DNA from: Rothia sp. (in: high G+C Gram-positive bacteria)
GTDB lineage: Bacteria > Actinomycetota > Actinomycetes > Actinomycetales > Micrococcaceae
DNA: 64,000 bases
Assembly: GCF_030540545.1 (NCBI RefSeq)
Contig: NZ_JAUNVZ010000003.1
Coordinates: forward strand, 186,001-250,000
Direction: 5' to 3'
Shown here: positions 1 through 8,680 of the stretch, in pieces
Layout: every line of letters begins with the position of its first letter
Numbering within the stretch: the stretch's first letter is position 1
Notes under the pieces: generated by a model
Databases searched by the model: none
What the model was told of the DNA's origin: nothing
The model's input: only the letters and a program-made list of their open reading frames with translations
Translations under genes and position numbers: made by a program

Positions 1-1442
1 TCAACGCCCAGCTCGGCAGCCCATTCCTCGGGTACGGGCAGCTCGCAGTGCACACCAATATCAAAGACCACGCGGGCTGCGCGCAAACGCTGAGCATCCA
101 GCCAACCCATACGATCGCCCAGATCATCCATAAAGCCCAGCTCCACCATCAGACGCTCTGCGTACAGAGCCCAGCCCTCACCGTGGCCGGAGACCCACAG
201 CATATTGGCGCGGTACTTATTCAACGCAGCCGACATAGCGGTTGCCACGCTCATCTGCAGGTGGTGACCCGGCACGCCCTCGTGGTACACGGTGGAGGTT
301 TCACGCCAGGTACCGAAGGTGTCATCCCCCTCAGGCACGGACCACCACATGCGGCCCGGGCGGGAGAAATCGGGGGAGGGACCGGTGTAGTAAATACCGC
401 CCTCGTGAGTGGGGGCAATACGGCACTCCAGGTTCAGCATGGGGCCGGCAATCTCAAAGTGCTCACCGGCAAGAGCCTGTACCGCCGCATCGGAGCGGCG
501 CTGCATCCACGCCTGCAGCTCGTCGGTGCCGTGCAGCACACGCTCGGGGTCGGCGTCGAGAATCTGCTTGGCTTCTTCAATACTTGCGCCGGGCTTAATC
601 TGCTCGGCAATCTCCTGCTGCGCGGCAATAATGGAGGCGAGCTCACGCGCACCCCAGGCGTAGGTTTCATCCAGGTCAATGTGCGCGCCCAGGAAATAGC
701 GGGAGTACAGAGCATAGTCCTTACGACCCACGGCGTCCTTTTCGGGGGCGGCGGGCAGCAGTACGGTACGGATGTACTCGGCAAGATCGGCGTAGGCTTC
801 CTTCGCTTCGGCGGCGGCTTCCAGAGCCTGATCGCAGAGCTGCTCGCAGCCGGTAGCGATTTCCTTCGCCAGCTCGTCAAAGTAGCCATTCTCAGCCACG
901 TAGGCGTCGATCTGTTCTGTAACGGCGCGCAGCTGACGGGCCGGGGAGATTTTACCCTCGGCGCGTGCGCTGTCGAGGTTTTCGCGCAGGGATGCCAGGG
1001 CTACGGGTACATTGCCCAGACGACCCACAATAAAGCCCCAGTCTTCGGGGCTATTGCGGTTCATCAGATCGAAGCTGGAACGCACCGACTGCACCACGGA
1101 GGTAATGTTGTTCAGCTGCCAGGAGCCGTGACCGGCGCGGCGGAATGCCAAATCCAGTTCCAGACGCTCCTGCATGGCATCCAAAGTGACTAGATCGGTG
1201 TCGTCCACGGGGATAATGGCTTCAAGGTCCGCGAGGGTTTTCTTGACCAGTTCCGTGTAGGCTGCATCGCCTGCGGGGGAGTAGTCGGGGAATAGGGTTT
1301 CTACGCCGGTGCGACCTTCTTCGGTTGCGTAGACGGGGTTCAGATCCAGAACCGCTTCGTAGAATGCGTTTGCAATGGCGTCCACATCGCTTTGGGCACG
1401 CTGCGGGCGGTAGATGGCGGGAAGCTCTTCATAGATACTCAT
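1..1442 (-). CDS. DUF885 family peptidase-like protein (3' end cut by window)
   Basis: The gene reads leftward from an ATG at 1442 (MSIYEELPAIYRPQ) and stays open to the window edge, so about 480 residues are visible and the C-terminus is missing. The motif YHEGVPGHHLQ near residues 386-396 is the H-E-G-x-P-G-H signature of the DUF885 family, which resembles zinc metallopeptidases. Members are usually about 550-600 aa. No signal peptide is visible, so a cytoplasmic enzyme is likely; the substrate is unknown. TAGGAT lies exactly 6 nt before the ATG, so the mRNA may be leaderless, although AGGA inside it could also act as a weak Shine-Dalgarno. A long opposite-strand open frame here is only a shadow of this gene. 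Confidence 0.88.
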   Translation of the reverse strand, partial: MSIYEELPAIYRPQRAQSDVDAIANAFYEAVLDLNPVYATEEGRTGVETLFPDYSPAGDAAYTELVKKTLADLEAIIPVDDTDLVTLDAMQERLELDLAFRRAGHGSWQLNNITSVVQSVRSSFDLMNRNSPEDWGFIVGRLGNVPVALASLRENLDSARAEGKISPARQLRAVTEQIDAYVAENGYFDELAKEIATGCEQLCDQALEAAAEAKEAYADLAEYIRTVLLPAAPEKDAVGRKDYALYSRYFLGAHIDLDETYAWGARELASIIAAQQEIAEQIKPGASIEEAKQILDADPERVLHGTDELQAWMQRRSDAAVQALAGEHFEIAGPMLNLECRIAPTHEGGIYYTGPSPDFSRPGRMWWSVPEGDDTFGTWRETSTVYHEGVPGHHLQMSVATAMSAALNKYRANMLWVSGHGEGWALYAERLMVELGFMDDLGDRMGWLDAQRLRAARVVFDIGVHCELPVPEEWAAELGV

Positions 1443-1448
1443 ATGTCT

Positions 1449-1454
1449 ATCCTA
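1449..1454 (-). promoter_or_regulatory. Putative -10 box of a leaderless promoter (DUF885 gene)
   Basis: TAGGAT on the minus strand ends 6 nt before the ATG, the same spacing as at ligA, dnaG and dxr in this window. No convincing -35 box is seen. AGGA within it could instead be a weak ribosome binding site. Confidence 0.4.
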
Positions 1455-1889
1455 ACCTATACGACCCGGCGATGGTAATATAGTTCACTTTTATGACGTT
1501 CTACATGAGGTTGAAGTGGATGGATGGAGAGGGAGAAATACGAGAAGCCGTACCAGCAGGCACGGTTTCACAAGGTGGCGCTTCGGAGTCTTTTTCGCCT
1601 CCAGCTACCGGTTGCCATTCTATCAAGGGTGATGTCTATGGTGGGTGTGTGGTGACTATATGCCACAGCGTGAAATATTTTCCAGAATTACTCTAGGAAA
1701 AAGTGGTATTTAATGTAATTAGATACATCTTATTGCTCTCTATTGTATTTTAAATATGCATATTTTTGAATCCAAGGCTCGGTTCATCCTTGAAATAGAG
1801 TAGGCTCTCTAGATACGGTGGATATACACTCTCATTTCGTTACTCTCGCCCCGTGCGAGATTTTTCGATACTCTCCAAGGGAGGAGAAT
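1455..1889. other. Intergenic region with an AT-rich stretch
   Basis: This divergent gap lies between the DUF885 gene and the lipoprotein gene. About 1680-1790 is much more AT-rich than the surroundings and probably carries the lipoprotein promoter. A 67-codon open frame (1493-1696) has no ribosome binding site and no recognisable protein character, so it is not called. Confidence 0.5.
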
Positions 1890-2756
1890 ATGAGCCGATA
1901 TATCCGAACTCTACTGGGCACAGCAGTAGCGCTGATTGCTTTGGTGACCTCGTGCGCGGCGCCTTCTGGAACTTTTCAACAGGGGGACTCCTCTCCGGCA
2001 ATGCACGGCGAGATAACTCCCGCAACTGAAGTTGACACCCAAGCTATGTCCAAAGTTAACAATCTATTCAGTGAGCCTGAAATTGTAGCTCAAGCCTATA
2101 AAAAACTCGTGAATGATTGTATGGCTTCCCGCGGATTTCCCGAATATAAAGCAGCACGACAGGGCCGAGCGCACTATAGCGTTCGTTCCCTCATGGTTCC
2201 CGCTCCTTTGACTATTGAGCAAGCAACCACCCGCGGATACCCGCCTCTGCTGGAACGAGATGCCGATAGTACTCCCGAGGAAAGCGTGACCGAAGCGCAA
2301 GCAAAAGCCCTCATGGGACAAAGCTCTGAAGAAACGCGTGATGGCCAGCCAGTTATTGGATGCCGCTATATCGCTCAGGAGGAAATCTTTGGGGATGCTC
2401 AGGGCGCTTCTACCTTCTACGGTGGATCGAACAATGCACCTCTTGCCTATATTAACAAGGCAAAACAAACCCCCGAGATGATGCACATACACCAGCAATG
2501 GTCTGAATGCATGAAAAAACGCGGCTACCAATACCTAAGCCCGGATGAAGCTTATCTGCAGGGCAGAGAAGAAAATCTACCCCGCCAGGATGCAGAATGC
2601 CGAGAAGAAATAGGGTACGAGCAGGCGATAACCAACCAGCTCAATGCATACCTTACAAGCTTCCTGAACGAAAACCAGGTTTTAATAGAGCGAATCGCAC
2701 AAGCGAAGAAAAACGCTGAAGAGAACGCACCCAAAATTCTTGACGGCACGCTATAA
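1890..2756 (+). CDS. Secreted lipoprotein of unknown function
   Basis: I do not recognise this protein beyond its class. The 288-residue product starts MSRYIRTLLGTAVALIALV and has a lipobox VTSC, so it should be diacylated and attached to the outer face of the membrane. The start at 1890 is chosen because GGAGGAG lies just upstream and it begins the signal peptide; the frame stays open further upstream to 1818. The mature part contains two C-M-x-x-x-G-[FY] motifs (DCMASRGFPEY and ECMKKRGYQYL) and two further cysteines (GCRY, AECREE). This pattern is seen in other actinobacterial lipoproteins of unknown role. Base composition is more AT-rich than the neighbours, which may reflect transfer. It stands alone and ends at a strong hairpin. 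Confidence 0.85.
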   Translation: MSRYIRTLLGTAVALIALVTSCAAPSGTFQQGDSSPAMHGEITPATEVDTQAMSKVNNLFSEPEIVAQAYKKLVNDCMASRGFPEYKAARQGRAHYSVRSLMVPAPLTIEQATTRGYPPLLERDADSTPEESVTEAQAKALMGQSSEETRDGQPVIGCRYIAQEEIFGDAQGASTFYGGSNNAPLAYINKAKQTPEMMHIHQQWSECMKKRGYQYLSPDEAYLQGREENLPRQDAECREEIGYEQAITNQLNAYLTSFLNENQVLIERIAQAKKNAEENAPKILDGTL

Positions 2757-2776
2757 ATTATGGTGCCGGCTACATC

Positions 2777-2812
2777 ATGATGCCCGCAGGTTCTAAAACC
2801 TGCGGGCATCAT
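2777..2812. terminator. Hairpin terminator, probably bidirectional
   Basis: A perfect 16-bp stem (ATGATGCCCGCAGGTT paired with its complement) has a 4-nt loop. It lies between the convergent lipoprotein and accE genes. There is only a weak U run on the plus strand. Confidence 0.8.
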
Positions 2813-2839
2813 GACATTTCTAGTGTAGGGGCGCTCAGA

Positions 2840-3187
2840 CTACATGGGGCGGGCACGACGCCACGAGCCGGGACCCGGACGCAAACCAGCGCCCAAACGC
2901 TGACGACGATTCAATAGACGCGAAGCCTGCTCAACCAGCGAGGGGGAACCCTTCGCCGCAGCCTGAGCAGATAGAGCAGCCACCACAGCGGTCAACGCGG
3001 CAAGCTCCTCATCATTAGGATCACCCGAAACCACCGAAAAAAGCGGAGTCGCAGGCTCAGGAGCAGCCGGAGCAGAATCCGCGACAGCTACAGAAGACTC
3101 AGCCTCCGGGCGCGCATCAGCCGATTCGCTCGCAGCAGGCTCAGCCTTCTTACGGCCAAAGGAAAAATAACTCAGCGGATTCGCCAC
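2840..3187 (-). CDS. accE: Acyl-CoA carboxylase epsilon subunit
   Basis: This small 115-residue protein is the accessory epsilon subunit of actinobacterial acyl-CoA carboxylases, which stabilises the alpha-beta complex. It has an acidic, Ala/Pro/Glu-rich N-terminal half. The typical C-terminal segment follows: NDEELAALTAVVAAL, then a basic tail with RLGAGLRPGPGSWRRARPM. The start is GTG at 3187, preceded by AAGGAG. It lies downstream of the carboxylase beta gene on the same strand, 137 nt away, with a hairpin between them. The neighbour and the C-terminal motif make the family call safe despite low complexity. Confidence 0.88.
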   Translation of the reverse strand: MANPLSYFSFGRKKAEPAASESADARPEAESSVAVADSAPAAPEPATPLFSVVSGDPNDEELAALTAVVAALSAQAAAKGSPSLVEQASRLLNRRQRLGAGLRPGPGSWRRARPM

Positions 3188-3256
3188 CGCGCACTCCTTA
3201 ACGTACAGAACCGATACTCTGGCAGAGCACCGACGCCAGAATCACAACATATAGTT

Positions 3257-3311
3257 CTCTTCCCGCCCGGAACCCTAGTCACTGTGTACCTGAGGATCCG
3301 GGCGAGAAGAG
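3257..3311 (-). terminator. Hairpin between accD-type and accE genes (attenuator or partial terminator)
   Basis: CTCTTCCCGCCCGG (3257-3270) pairs with CCGGGCGAGAAGAG (3298-3311), with one mismatch and a 27-nt loop. On the minus strand it sits just after the beta-subunit gene. It could lower epsilon-subunit expression relative to beta. Confidence 0.5.
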
Positions 3312-3324
3312 ATCAGAGAATAAT

Positions 3325-4920
3325 TTAGAGCGGAATATTACCGTGCTTCTTCGCCGGGGTCGAGGCACGCTTATCGTGCAGAGCACGCAGCGAAGAAATA
3401 ATACGCACGCGCGTCTCATTCGGCGCAATAACCTCGTCAATATAACCCAGCTCAGCAGCCTGATAGGGGTTCAGCAGCTCCGCCTCATACTGAGCAATCA
3501 GCTCAGCACGGCGCGCCTCAACATCGCCACCGGCAGCCTCAACAGCAGCCAAATCACGACGGTACAGAATATTCACTGCACCCTGAGCACCCATCACACC
3601 GATCTGCGCGGTGGGCCACGCCAGGTTAATATCGGCACCCAGCTTCTTAGAACCCATCACAATATACGCGCCGCCATAAGCCTTACGGGTAATCACAGTG
3701 ACCAGCGGAACGGTAGCCTCCGCATAGGCGTAGAGCAGCTTAGCGCCGCGGCGAATAATACCGTTGAACTCCTGGTCGGTACCCGGCAAGAAGCCCGGAA
3801 CATCCACAAAAGTCACAATCGGAATATTGAAAGCATCGCAATTGCGCACAAAACGAGCTGCCTTCTCCGAAGCATTAATGTCCAGGCAGCCGGCGAATTG
3901 CATGGGCTGATTCGCCACAATACCCACAGTGCGACCCTCAATACGGGCATAACCAATCATGACATTCGGAGCGTACAGAGCCTGCATCTCCAAGAAATGG
4001 CCGTCATCCACCACGGATTCAATCACCGCGCGCATATCGTAGGGCTGGTTCGCCGAATCGGGAATCAGGGTATCCAAATCCAGATCGTCCAGGGTAATCT
4101 GAGGCTCCTGCTCATGCTCCAAAGGCAGAGCCTCCGCCAGGTTATTGGAGGGCAGGAATTCCAGCAGCTCACGTACAAAGTCGAAAGCGTCGTCTTCATC
4201 CTCAGCAAGGTAGGCACTGGTGCCGGTGACAGTATTGTGCTGGCGCGCGCCACCCAGGGTCTCCATATCCACTTCCTCACCCGTGACGGTCTTAATAACG
4301 TCCGGGCCGGTAATGAACATATGGGACGTCTTATCCACCATAATGATGTAATCGGTCAGCGCGGGGGAGTATGCCGCACCACCGGCGCAGGGACCCATAA
4401 TGACCGAAATCTGCGGCACCACACCGGAGGCGCGCACATTCATACGGAAAATATCGGCAAACATTGCCAAGGACGCCACGCCCTCCTGAATACGGGCGCC
4501 ACCACCATCATTAATGCCAATAATCGGGCAGCCATTACGCAGAGCGAACTTCTGCACCTTAACAATCTTCTCGCCATTGACCTGGGAGAGAGAACCACCG
4601 TACACGGTGAAATCCTGAGAGTACACAGCCACCAGGCGGCCGTCAATGGTGCCGTAACCAGCTACCAGGCCGTCGCCTAGGGGGCGCTTTGCCTCCATAC
4701 CAAAGGCGTTGGTGCGGTGACGAGCCAGGGCATCAAATTCTACAAAGGAGCCCTCATCCAGCAGCATATCAACGCGCTCGCGTGCGGTGTTCTTGCCGCG
4801 GGCGTGCTGCTTTTCAATGGCTGCTTCGCCACTGGGCACATAGCTCTGCTCGCGGCGCGCATAGAAATCGGCGAGCTTACCGGCGGTGGTGCTCAGATCA
4901 AATTCCGTTTCCTGCGACAT
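3325..4920 (-). CDS. accD5: Acyl-CoA carboxylase beta subunit (carboxyltransferase)
   Basis: This 531-residue carboxyltransferase moves CO2 from carboxybiotin on the alpha subunit to acetyl- or propionyl-CoA, giving malonyl- or methylmalonyl-CoA for fatty acid synthesis. Family marks include [17 protein letters not shown] in the N-domain and, in the C-domain, [16 protein letters not shown] and [19 protein letters not shown]. From family knowledge, the residue after GGAY influences acyl choice; here it is Ile (AYIVM) rather than Asp (AYDVM), which would favour a broad or acetyl-preferring enzyme. ATG 4920 is preceded by GAGGGA. The epsilon subunit follows on the same strand, and birA, which biotinylates the partner subunit, lies nearby on the other strand. 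The symbol follows common actinobacterial naming. Confidence 0.93.
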   Translation of the reverse strand: MSQETEFDLSTTAGKLADFYARREQSYVPSGEAAIEKQHARGKNTARERVDMLLDEGSFVEFDALARHRTNAFGMEAKRPLGDGLVAGYGTIDGRLVAVYSQDFTVYGGSLSQVNGEKIVKVQKFALRNGCPIIGINDGGGARIQEGVASLAMFADIFRMNVRASGVVPQISVIMGPCAGGAAYSPALTDYIIMVDKTSHMFITGPDVIKTVTGEEVDMETLGGARQHNTVTGTSAYLAEDEDDAFDFVRELLEFLPSNNLAEALPLEHEQEPQITLDDLDLDTLIPDSANQPYDMRAVIESVVDDGHFLEMQALYAPNVMIGYARIEGRTVGIVANQPMQFAGCLDINASEKAARFVRNCDAFNIPIVTFVDVPGFLPGTDQEFNGIIRRGAKLLYAYAEATVPLVTVITRKAYGGAYIVMGSKKLGADINLAWPTAQIGVMGAQGAVNILYRRDLAAVEAAGGDVEARRAELIAQYEAELLNPYQAAELGYIDEVIAPNETRVRIISSLRALHDKRASTPAKKHGNIPL

Positions 4921-5179
4921 AGTCCCTCAATTCTTCTATGGATGGGTCGTATCGGTGAGCGTGTACTGTAACCACCCCGTATGGGGGAGTCCACGCATAG
5001 CTGTTTTAACTATACGTGGTTTGTGCCGCCGATTACTAGGCGAAGTGCCCTGTATGCCTGAAAAGAAACACTATTCCCGCCCGGCTATTGAACATCTATC
5101 GAGTATCTGCTGATCTCGGCAGATAAAATCTTCGGTTCTATAGCGCGGACGGGAATAGATACGCTGTGCTTAGCGCTGC
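4921..5179. other. Structured intergenic region with long inverted repeat
   Basis: CTATTCCCG (5071-5079) is the inverse complement of CGGGAATAG (5150-5158). GGCTAT and ATAGC just inside extend the pairing imperfectly. Within lies a second hairpin, ATCTGC (5105-5110) with GCAGAT (5119-5124). On the minus strand this follows the YciI gene and is probably its terminator. The carboxylase promoter should lie between it and 4920. Confidence 0.45.
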
Positions 5180-5473
5180 TTAGATAGTGCCCAGAACCGG
5201 GTTCCACTCCTGGATGGAGTACTCCAGTACAGCACCACCAATATTCATGGGGTCATTGGCAATAATCTGCTCGGCAATCTCAGCAGAGTCAACCTTGGCA
5301 ATAATCAGCGCGCCGCGAGCCACCTTCTCGCCATCCTGCTCTGCCAAGAGAGGACCGGAAACTACCAGGGAACCCGCCTCAATCTGGGCTGCCAGGTACT
5401 CGCGGTGAGCCGGGCGGTACTTTGCCTGCTCTTCGGGTGCGGCATAGGTGTAGGAAATTGCAAAATAGGCCAT
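5180..5473 (-). CDS. YciI family protein
   Basis: This 97-residue protein has the ferredoxin-like YciI fold signature: a beta-strand start (MAYFAISYTYA), a conserved His in RPAHREYL near residue 23, SGPLLAEQDG, and the C-terminal part NDPMNIGGAVLEYSIQEWNPV. YciI proteins are small cytoplasmic proteins, some with muconolactone-isomerase-like or hydrolase activity; the substrate is unknown. A GATCCTTTCG-type purine block on the coding strand lies upstream of the ATG at 5473. It sits between birA and the carboxylase genes without an evident functional link. Confidence 0.9.
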   Translation of the reverse strand: MAYFAISYTYAAPEEQAKYRPAHREYLAAQIEAGSLVVSGPLLAEQDGEKVARGALIIAKVDSAEIAEQIIANDPMNIGGAVLEYSIQEWNPVLGTI

Positions 5474-5680
5474 GATGATCCTTTCGTGGCGGGCGTGCGA
5501 TATGTCGAGAATAAACCTCGAATAATGACCCTATCGGATGAGGATGAATGCATCCTTTGGGTACACTACTTCTAACGGTACACCACCGTGAGGCTGCATA
5601 GAAGCGGCGGTGTTTGCGTGTTTGCACAGAATACGAATAACGCGGTACCGGAACATAACCAAGCTATGGAAAGGCGCACT

Positions 5681-6559
5681 ATGCTTCCCGCTAGTCTCTC
5701 ACTCACCTCGGCTGAACCGCGCGTCCTTGAGAACCCGCTGCCCGGGTACACCCGTCTTTTCTATCTGCCGCAGGTAGACTCCACCAATACGTACGCTGCC
5801 GCCCTGCTCAAGGATTCTGCTGAAGAATTGGGGCAGCTGAGCGTATGCGTGAGCATGGATCAGCGCGCCGGTAAGGGCCGACTGGACCGCACCTGGCAGG
5901 CTCCGGCCGGTACCTGTTTGGCGACCACCATTATTGCCCGTCCGGCGCAGGGTGAGCATCCTCTGGTGCTGGAGCAGTACCCCTGGGCTACGCTCATTGC
6001 GGCCCTGGCGGTGCATCAGACCTGGATCTTGTTGCGTGTTAAAGCCGGTATCAAATGGCCTAATGATGTGATGATGAGCGATAAGAAAGGCTGCGGTATT
6101 TTGGCGCAGCTGGTGCACGAGGATGACGGTAGTTATGCCCTGTGTATTGGAGTGGGGCAGAACCTGTTGATGACTGAGGACCAGCTACCGGTTGAGAATG
6201 CCACCAGCGTGCTGATTGAAAGCGGTACGGCGTACGAACCCGAACGCGTACTTAAAATTTTCCTCACCATTTTTGAAAACTTCTGGAATGCTTTTGTGCA
6301 GCAGGGTTTGGATGCTGAGCTGTCGGAAGAATTCGGTGATTATGAGGGCTATACCTTGCGTGAGCTCATCACCGAGCGTATGCAGACCATCGGTCGCCGG
6401 GTGCGCGTTATCCTGCCCGAGGGTGAGCGATACGGGCTCGCTGTGGGTCTTGGAGCCGGCGGCCAGCTGCTGGTTGAGCACGACGGTGGCGAGCGGGTAG
6501 AGTATTCGGCTGCCGATGTGGAGCATGTGCGTGCCGTGGACGGATCCTATAGCTCCTAG
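5681..6559 (+). CDS. birA: Biotin--[acetyl-CoA-carboxylase] ligase (biotin protein ligase)
   Basis: The enzyme activates biotin with ATP and attaches it to a lysine on the biotin carboxyl carrier domain. The visible motifs are VDSTNTYA (31-39), the biotinyl-adenylate loop DQRAGKGRLDRTW (60-72) and KWPNDVM with the lysine that contacts biotin. A small C-terminal domain follows. There is no N-terminal helix-turn-helix, so this is a class I ligase that cannot repress biotin genes. The start at 5681 (MLPASLSL, 292 aa) has GGAAAGG at ideal spacing. An ATG at 5666 and the frame back to 5588 have weaker signals. It lies opposite the acyl-CoA carboxylase genes whose complex it serves. Confidence 0.94.
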   Translation: MLPASLSLTSAEPRVLENPLPGYTRLFYLPQVDSTNTYAAALLKDSAEELGQLSVCVSMDQRAGKGRLDRTWQAPAGTCLATTIIARPAQGEHPLVLEQYPWATLIAALAVHQTWILLRVKAGIKWPNDVMMSDKKGCGILAQLVHEDDGSYALCIGVGQNLLMTEDQLPVENATSVLIESGTAYEPERVLKIFLTIFENFWNAFVQQGLDAELSEEFGDYEGYTLRELITERMQTIGRRVRVILPEGERYGLAVGLGAGGQLLVEHDGGERVEYSAADVEHVRAVDGSYSS

Positions 6560-6688
6560 TCCGTACTAGCTGGTTCTGTACTAGCCCGGCGCTCTAGAGA
6601 TAGCTGCCAATACACAGCCTGCATACATAAAAGTGGGTTATGCTGAAAAGAGAAATCACCGTATCCCACTCGGCAGAAAGAAAAAGCC

Positions 6689-7180
6689 ATGCGATTGCGC
6701 GGAAGCCTGTACCCGAATGAACGGACCCTGGTCATGACCCGGGCGCATCCGGCATCCCTCATTCCCGCCCTGCTCCAGCTGCTGCTGGCAAGCGCGGCGG
6801 CAAGTTTCGCCGCAACCGCCGCTTCCTCAGCCTTTTTGTGGTGGACGGGCACGAGCCTGTGCCTGCTCTGGCTGGTGCTGAGCCTGCGCCGCGTGCTGCG
6901 CTGGGTGCGCACCCGCTACGCCATTACCACGCACCGCCTGGTGATTTTGCGCGGCTGGGTCTCTTCCGCCAAGCATGAGGCACTGCCCCTGGATGCACTG
7001 GGACCGCGCCGAATTGAGCGCAATACCCTGGGTAAGCGTTGGGGCTATGGCACGCTGGTGGTGGAATCGCTGGGGGTGCAGCATCGTTTCCGTCAGTTGC
7101 CGGAAGTCTCGTATTTTGCGGCGATTTTGGACCGTTCTTGGCGTGAAAATTACGCCCTGCGTACCGGCTATATGGGTTAG
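6689..7180 (+). CDS. PH domain-containing membrane protein
   Basis: This 163-residue protein has two membrane segments (about residues 24-46 and 48-64) followed by a bacterial pleckstrin-homology (bPH2-type) domain: RYAITTHRLVILRGW, then PLDALGPRRIERNTLGKRWGYGTLVVESLG. The family is common in actinobacteria, and the PH domain faces the cytoplasm. Its exact role is unknown, and several relatives sit near biotin ligase or carboxylase genes. The purine-rich AGAAAGAAAAAG ahead of the ATG may serve as ribosome binding site. It appears to be transcribed after birA or alone. Confidence 0.9.
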   Translation: MRLRGSLYPNERTLVMTRAHPASLIPALLQLLLASAAASFAATAASSAFLWWTGTSLCLLWLVLSLRRVLRWVRTRYAITTHRLVILRGWVSSAKHEALPLDALGPRRIERNTLGKRWGYGTLVVESLGVQHRFRQLPEVSYFAAILDRSWRENYALRTGYMG

Positions 7181-7486
7181 TTTCACCTTATCGTTTCCCT
7201 GTTTTTCACAGTGCTCAAAGCTGACGAATGGGGCACTGCGCGGTAAAATGGGGAATGCTCCAGAGCGTTCAATCCACGATTGCCCGTTAGACTGGGGCGT
7301 TTTGGGGTGTCTTGTGACCAATATGAAGAATGAATAATTTTTCAAAAATATTGACGTAATACTCAAAAAAGCTGGAAAATTTGTGAGCTACACCCCATAA
7401 TGGGGGTATATGGGGTGCATATCACACTTGGTGGTGAATAGGCGCCCGAGCCCCAATGACGATGCAGACTAAGGAAAGGAGGAGCG
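7181..7486. promoter_or_regulatory. Regulatory region upstream of adenylate cyclase, with inverted repeat
   Basis: The 306-bp gap is AT-rich near 7330-7385. It carries a perfect inverted repeat, CACCCCATA (7391-7399) and TATGGGGTG (7409-7417), separated by 9 nt. TCACA follows at 7429-7433. AGGAGG lies just before the cyclase ATG. No clear -35/-10 pair was identified. Confidence 0.5.
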
Positions 7487-8680
7487 ATGGACGGCAACAA
7501 CGAACACGCCCAACCTGAGAATCACGAACCTCAGGCAGAGCGAACCTTCGGTGCACCCGTACCCGAAAGCACCTCCTCTGGGCAGAAATTGAGCATTGGC
7601 CCCGAAACCCAAATGCTCAACCTGAAAATTCTACGCAACCTCTCCCAAAGCAACCTCTACCGCGACGAAGCCTCCAAAGAAGGCGTACGCCAGCTAGAAC
7701 AGGCGCTGCTGGGAGAGCGCATTAGCTACACCCCCGCCCAGGCAGCAGAGCACGCCGGAGTAGAACTCGAACACGCCGAAAAAGTATGGCGCAATATGGG
7801 CTTTCCCAACCTACTCCAGGATTCCCCCTACTTCACCGATCGAGACGTTACCATCCTCTCCCAACTGGAAGAGATGGTCACCAAAAGCACCGTAGCGCGA
7901 GAAGGCACTTTCTCCCTGGTGCGCTCGGTTGGACAGCTCACCGATCGTATTGTTGCCTGGCAAATTGAAGCCCTGGTCGAGGGCATTATGATTCGTGAAA
8001 AGGTCAGCGATGCCGATGCGCGCCGCATTCTGCTGCACCAGCTACCCGAGCTCATGGACGCTCTGGAAGCCCTGACCCTCTACGCATACCGCCGCCAAAT
8101 GTACACCGGAGTACTGCGCCTGGCGCTACGCGAAAACAACCCGGAAGACACCGCACCGCACAAGCTGCCGCTCATGCGCGGCGTGGGCTTTGTCGACCTG
8201 GTTTCCTATACCTCCCTGGTGCGTAACCTGAACGCACGGGAACTCTCGCACCTGATCAACCATTTTGAACAGAGCTGCCTGGATATTATCGGCCCGCGCG
8301 GCGGACGCATCATTAAAACCCTGGGTGACGAGGTCTTCTTCCTGACCGAATCCCCCGAAATGATCGCCGATATTAGCCTGGCTCTGGCAGAAGAAATTGG
8401 TGCCGATGAGCAGCTACCCGCCGTAAGGGTAGCGTTTATCTGGGGCGAGGTGCTGGCAAACCGCGGCGATGTCTACGGATCCAGCGTGAATATGGCATCC
8501 CGCCTGGTCTCTCAGGCAGAGCCCGGAACCGTGCTCACCGACGCGGACACCGCCCGGATGCTCGCCGCCTTTGGCGACCGTTTTAACCTGGTATCTCAGG
8601 GTACCCGCAATGTTCGAAGCTTTGGCAATGTGGACCCGGTGGCTGTCAGCCGCGGGACCAATAGCATGGAGAATAAATGA
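7487..8680 (+). CDS. Class III adenylate cyclase with N-terminal regulatory domain
   Basis: The enzyme converts ATP to cAMP. The 397 residues match the size and layout of the Mycobacterium tuberculosis Rv1264 type: an N-terminal all-helical regulatory domain (about 40-220) and a C-terminal cyclase catalytic domain (about 225-390). All canonical residues are present: metal-binding D237 (FVDLVSYT) and D281 (LGDEV), adenine-selecting K277 and D328, and transition-state N335 and R339 (VNMASR). It should therefore be active as a homodimer. In Rv1264 the regulatory domain makes the enzyme pH-sensitive; whether this holds here is inference. Its stop overlaps the start of the PP2C gene (ATGA), so the two are translationally coupled. 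A strong AGGAGG site precedes the start. Confidence 0.93.
   Translation: MDGNNEHAQPENHEPQAERTFGAPVPESTSSGQKLSIGPETQMLNLKILRNLSQSNLYRDEASKEGVRQLEQALLGERISYTPAQAAEHAGVELEHAEKVWRNMGFPNLLQDSPYFTDRDVTILSQLEEMVTKSTVAREGTFSLVRSVGQLTDRIVAWQIEALVEGIMIREKVSDADARRILLHQLPELMDALEALTLYAYRRQMYTGVLRLALRENNPEDTAPHKLPLMRGVGFVDLVSYTSLVRNLNARELSHLINHFEQSCLDIIGPRGGRIIKTLGDEVFFLTESPEMIADISLALAEEIGADEQLPAVRVAFIWGEVLANRGDVYGSSVNMASRLVSQAEPGTVLTDADTARMLAAFGDRFNLVSQGTRNVRSFGNVDPVAVSRGTNSMENK

Noticed and set aside
48-1193. Long plus-strand open frame opposite the DUF885 gene
   Set aside because: It lies wholly opposite a real gene with a clear family motif; it is a composition shadow.
1493-1696. 67-codon open frame upstream of the lipoprotein
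   Set aside because: No ribosome binding site, no family likeness, and it lies in a promoter region.
3343-4680. Long plus-strand frame opposite the carboxylase gene
   Set aside because: Shadow of a strongly conserved gene.
7390-7440. CRP/GlxR site before the adenylate cyclase
   Set aside because: Only one half-site (TCACA) matches; the other half is poor.
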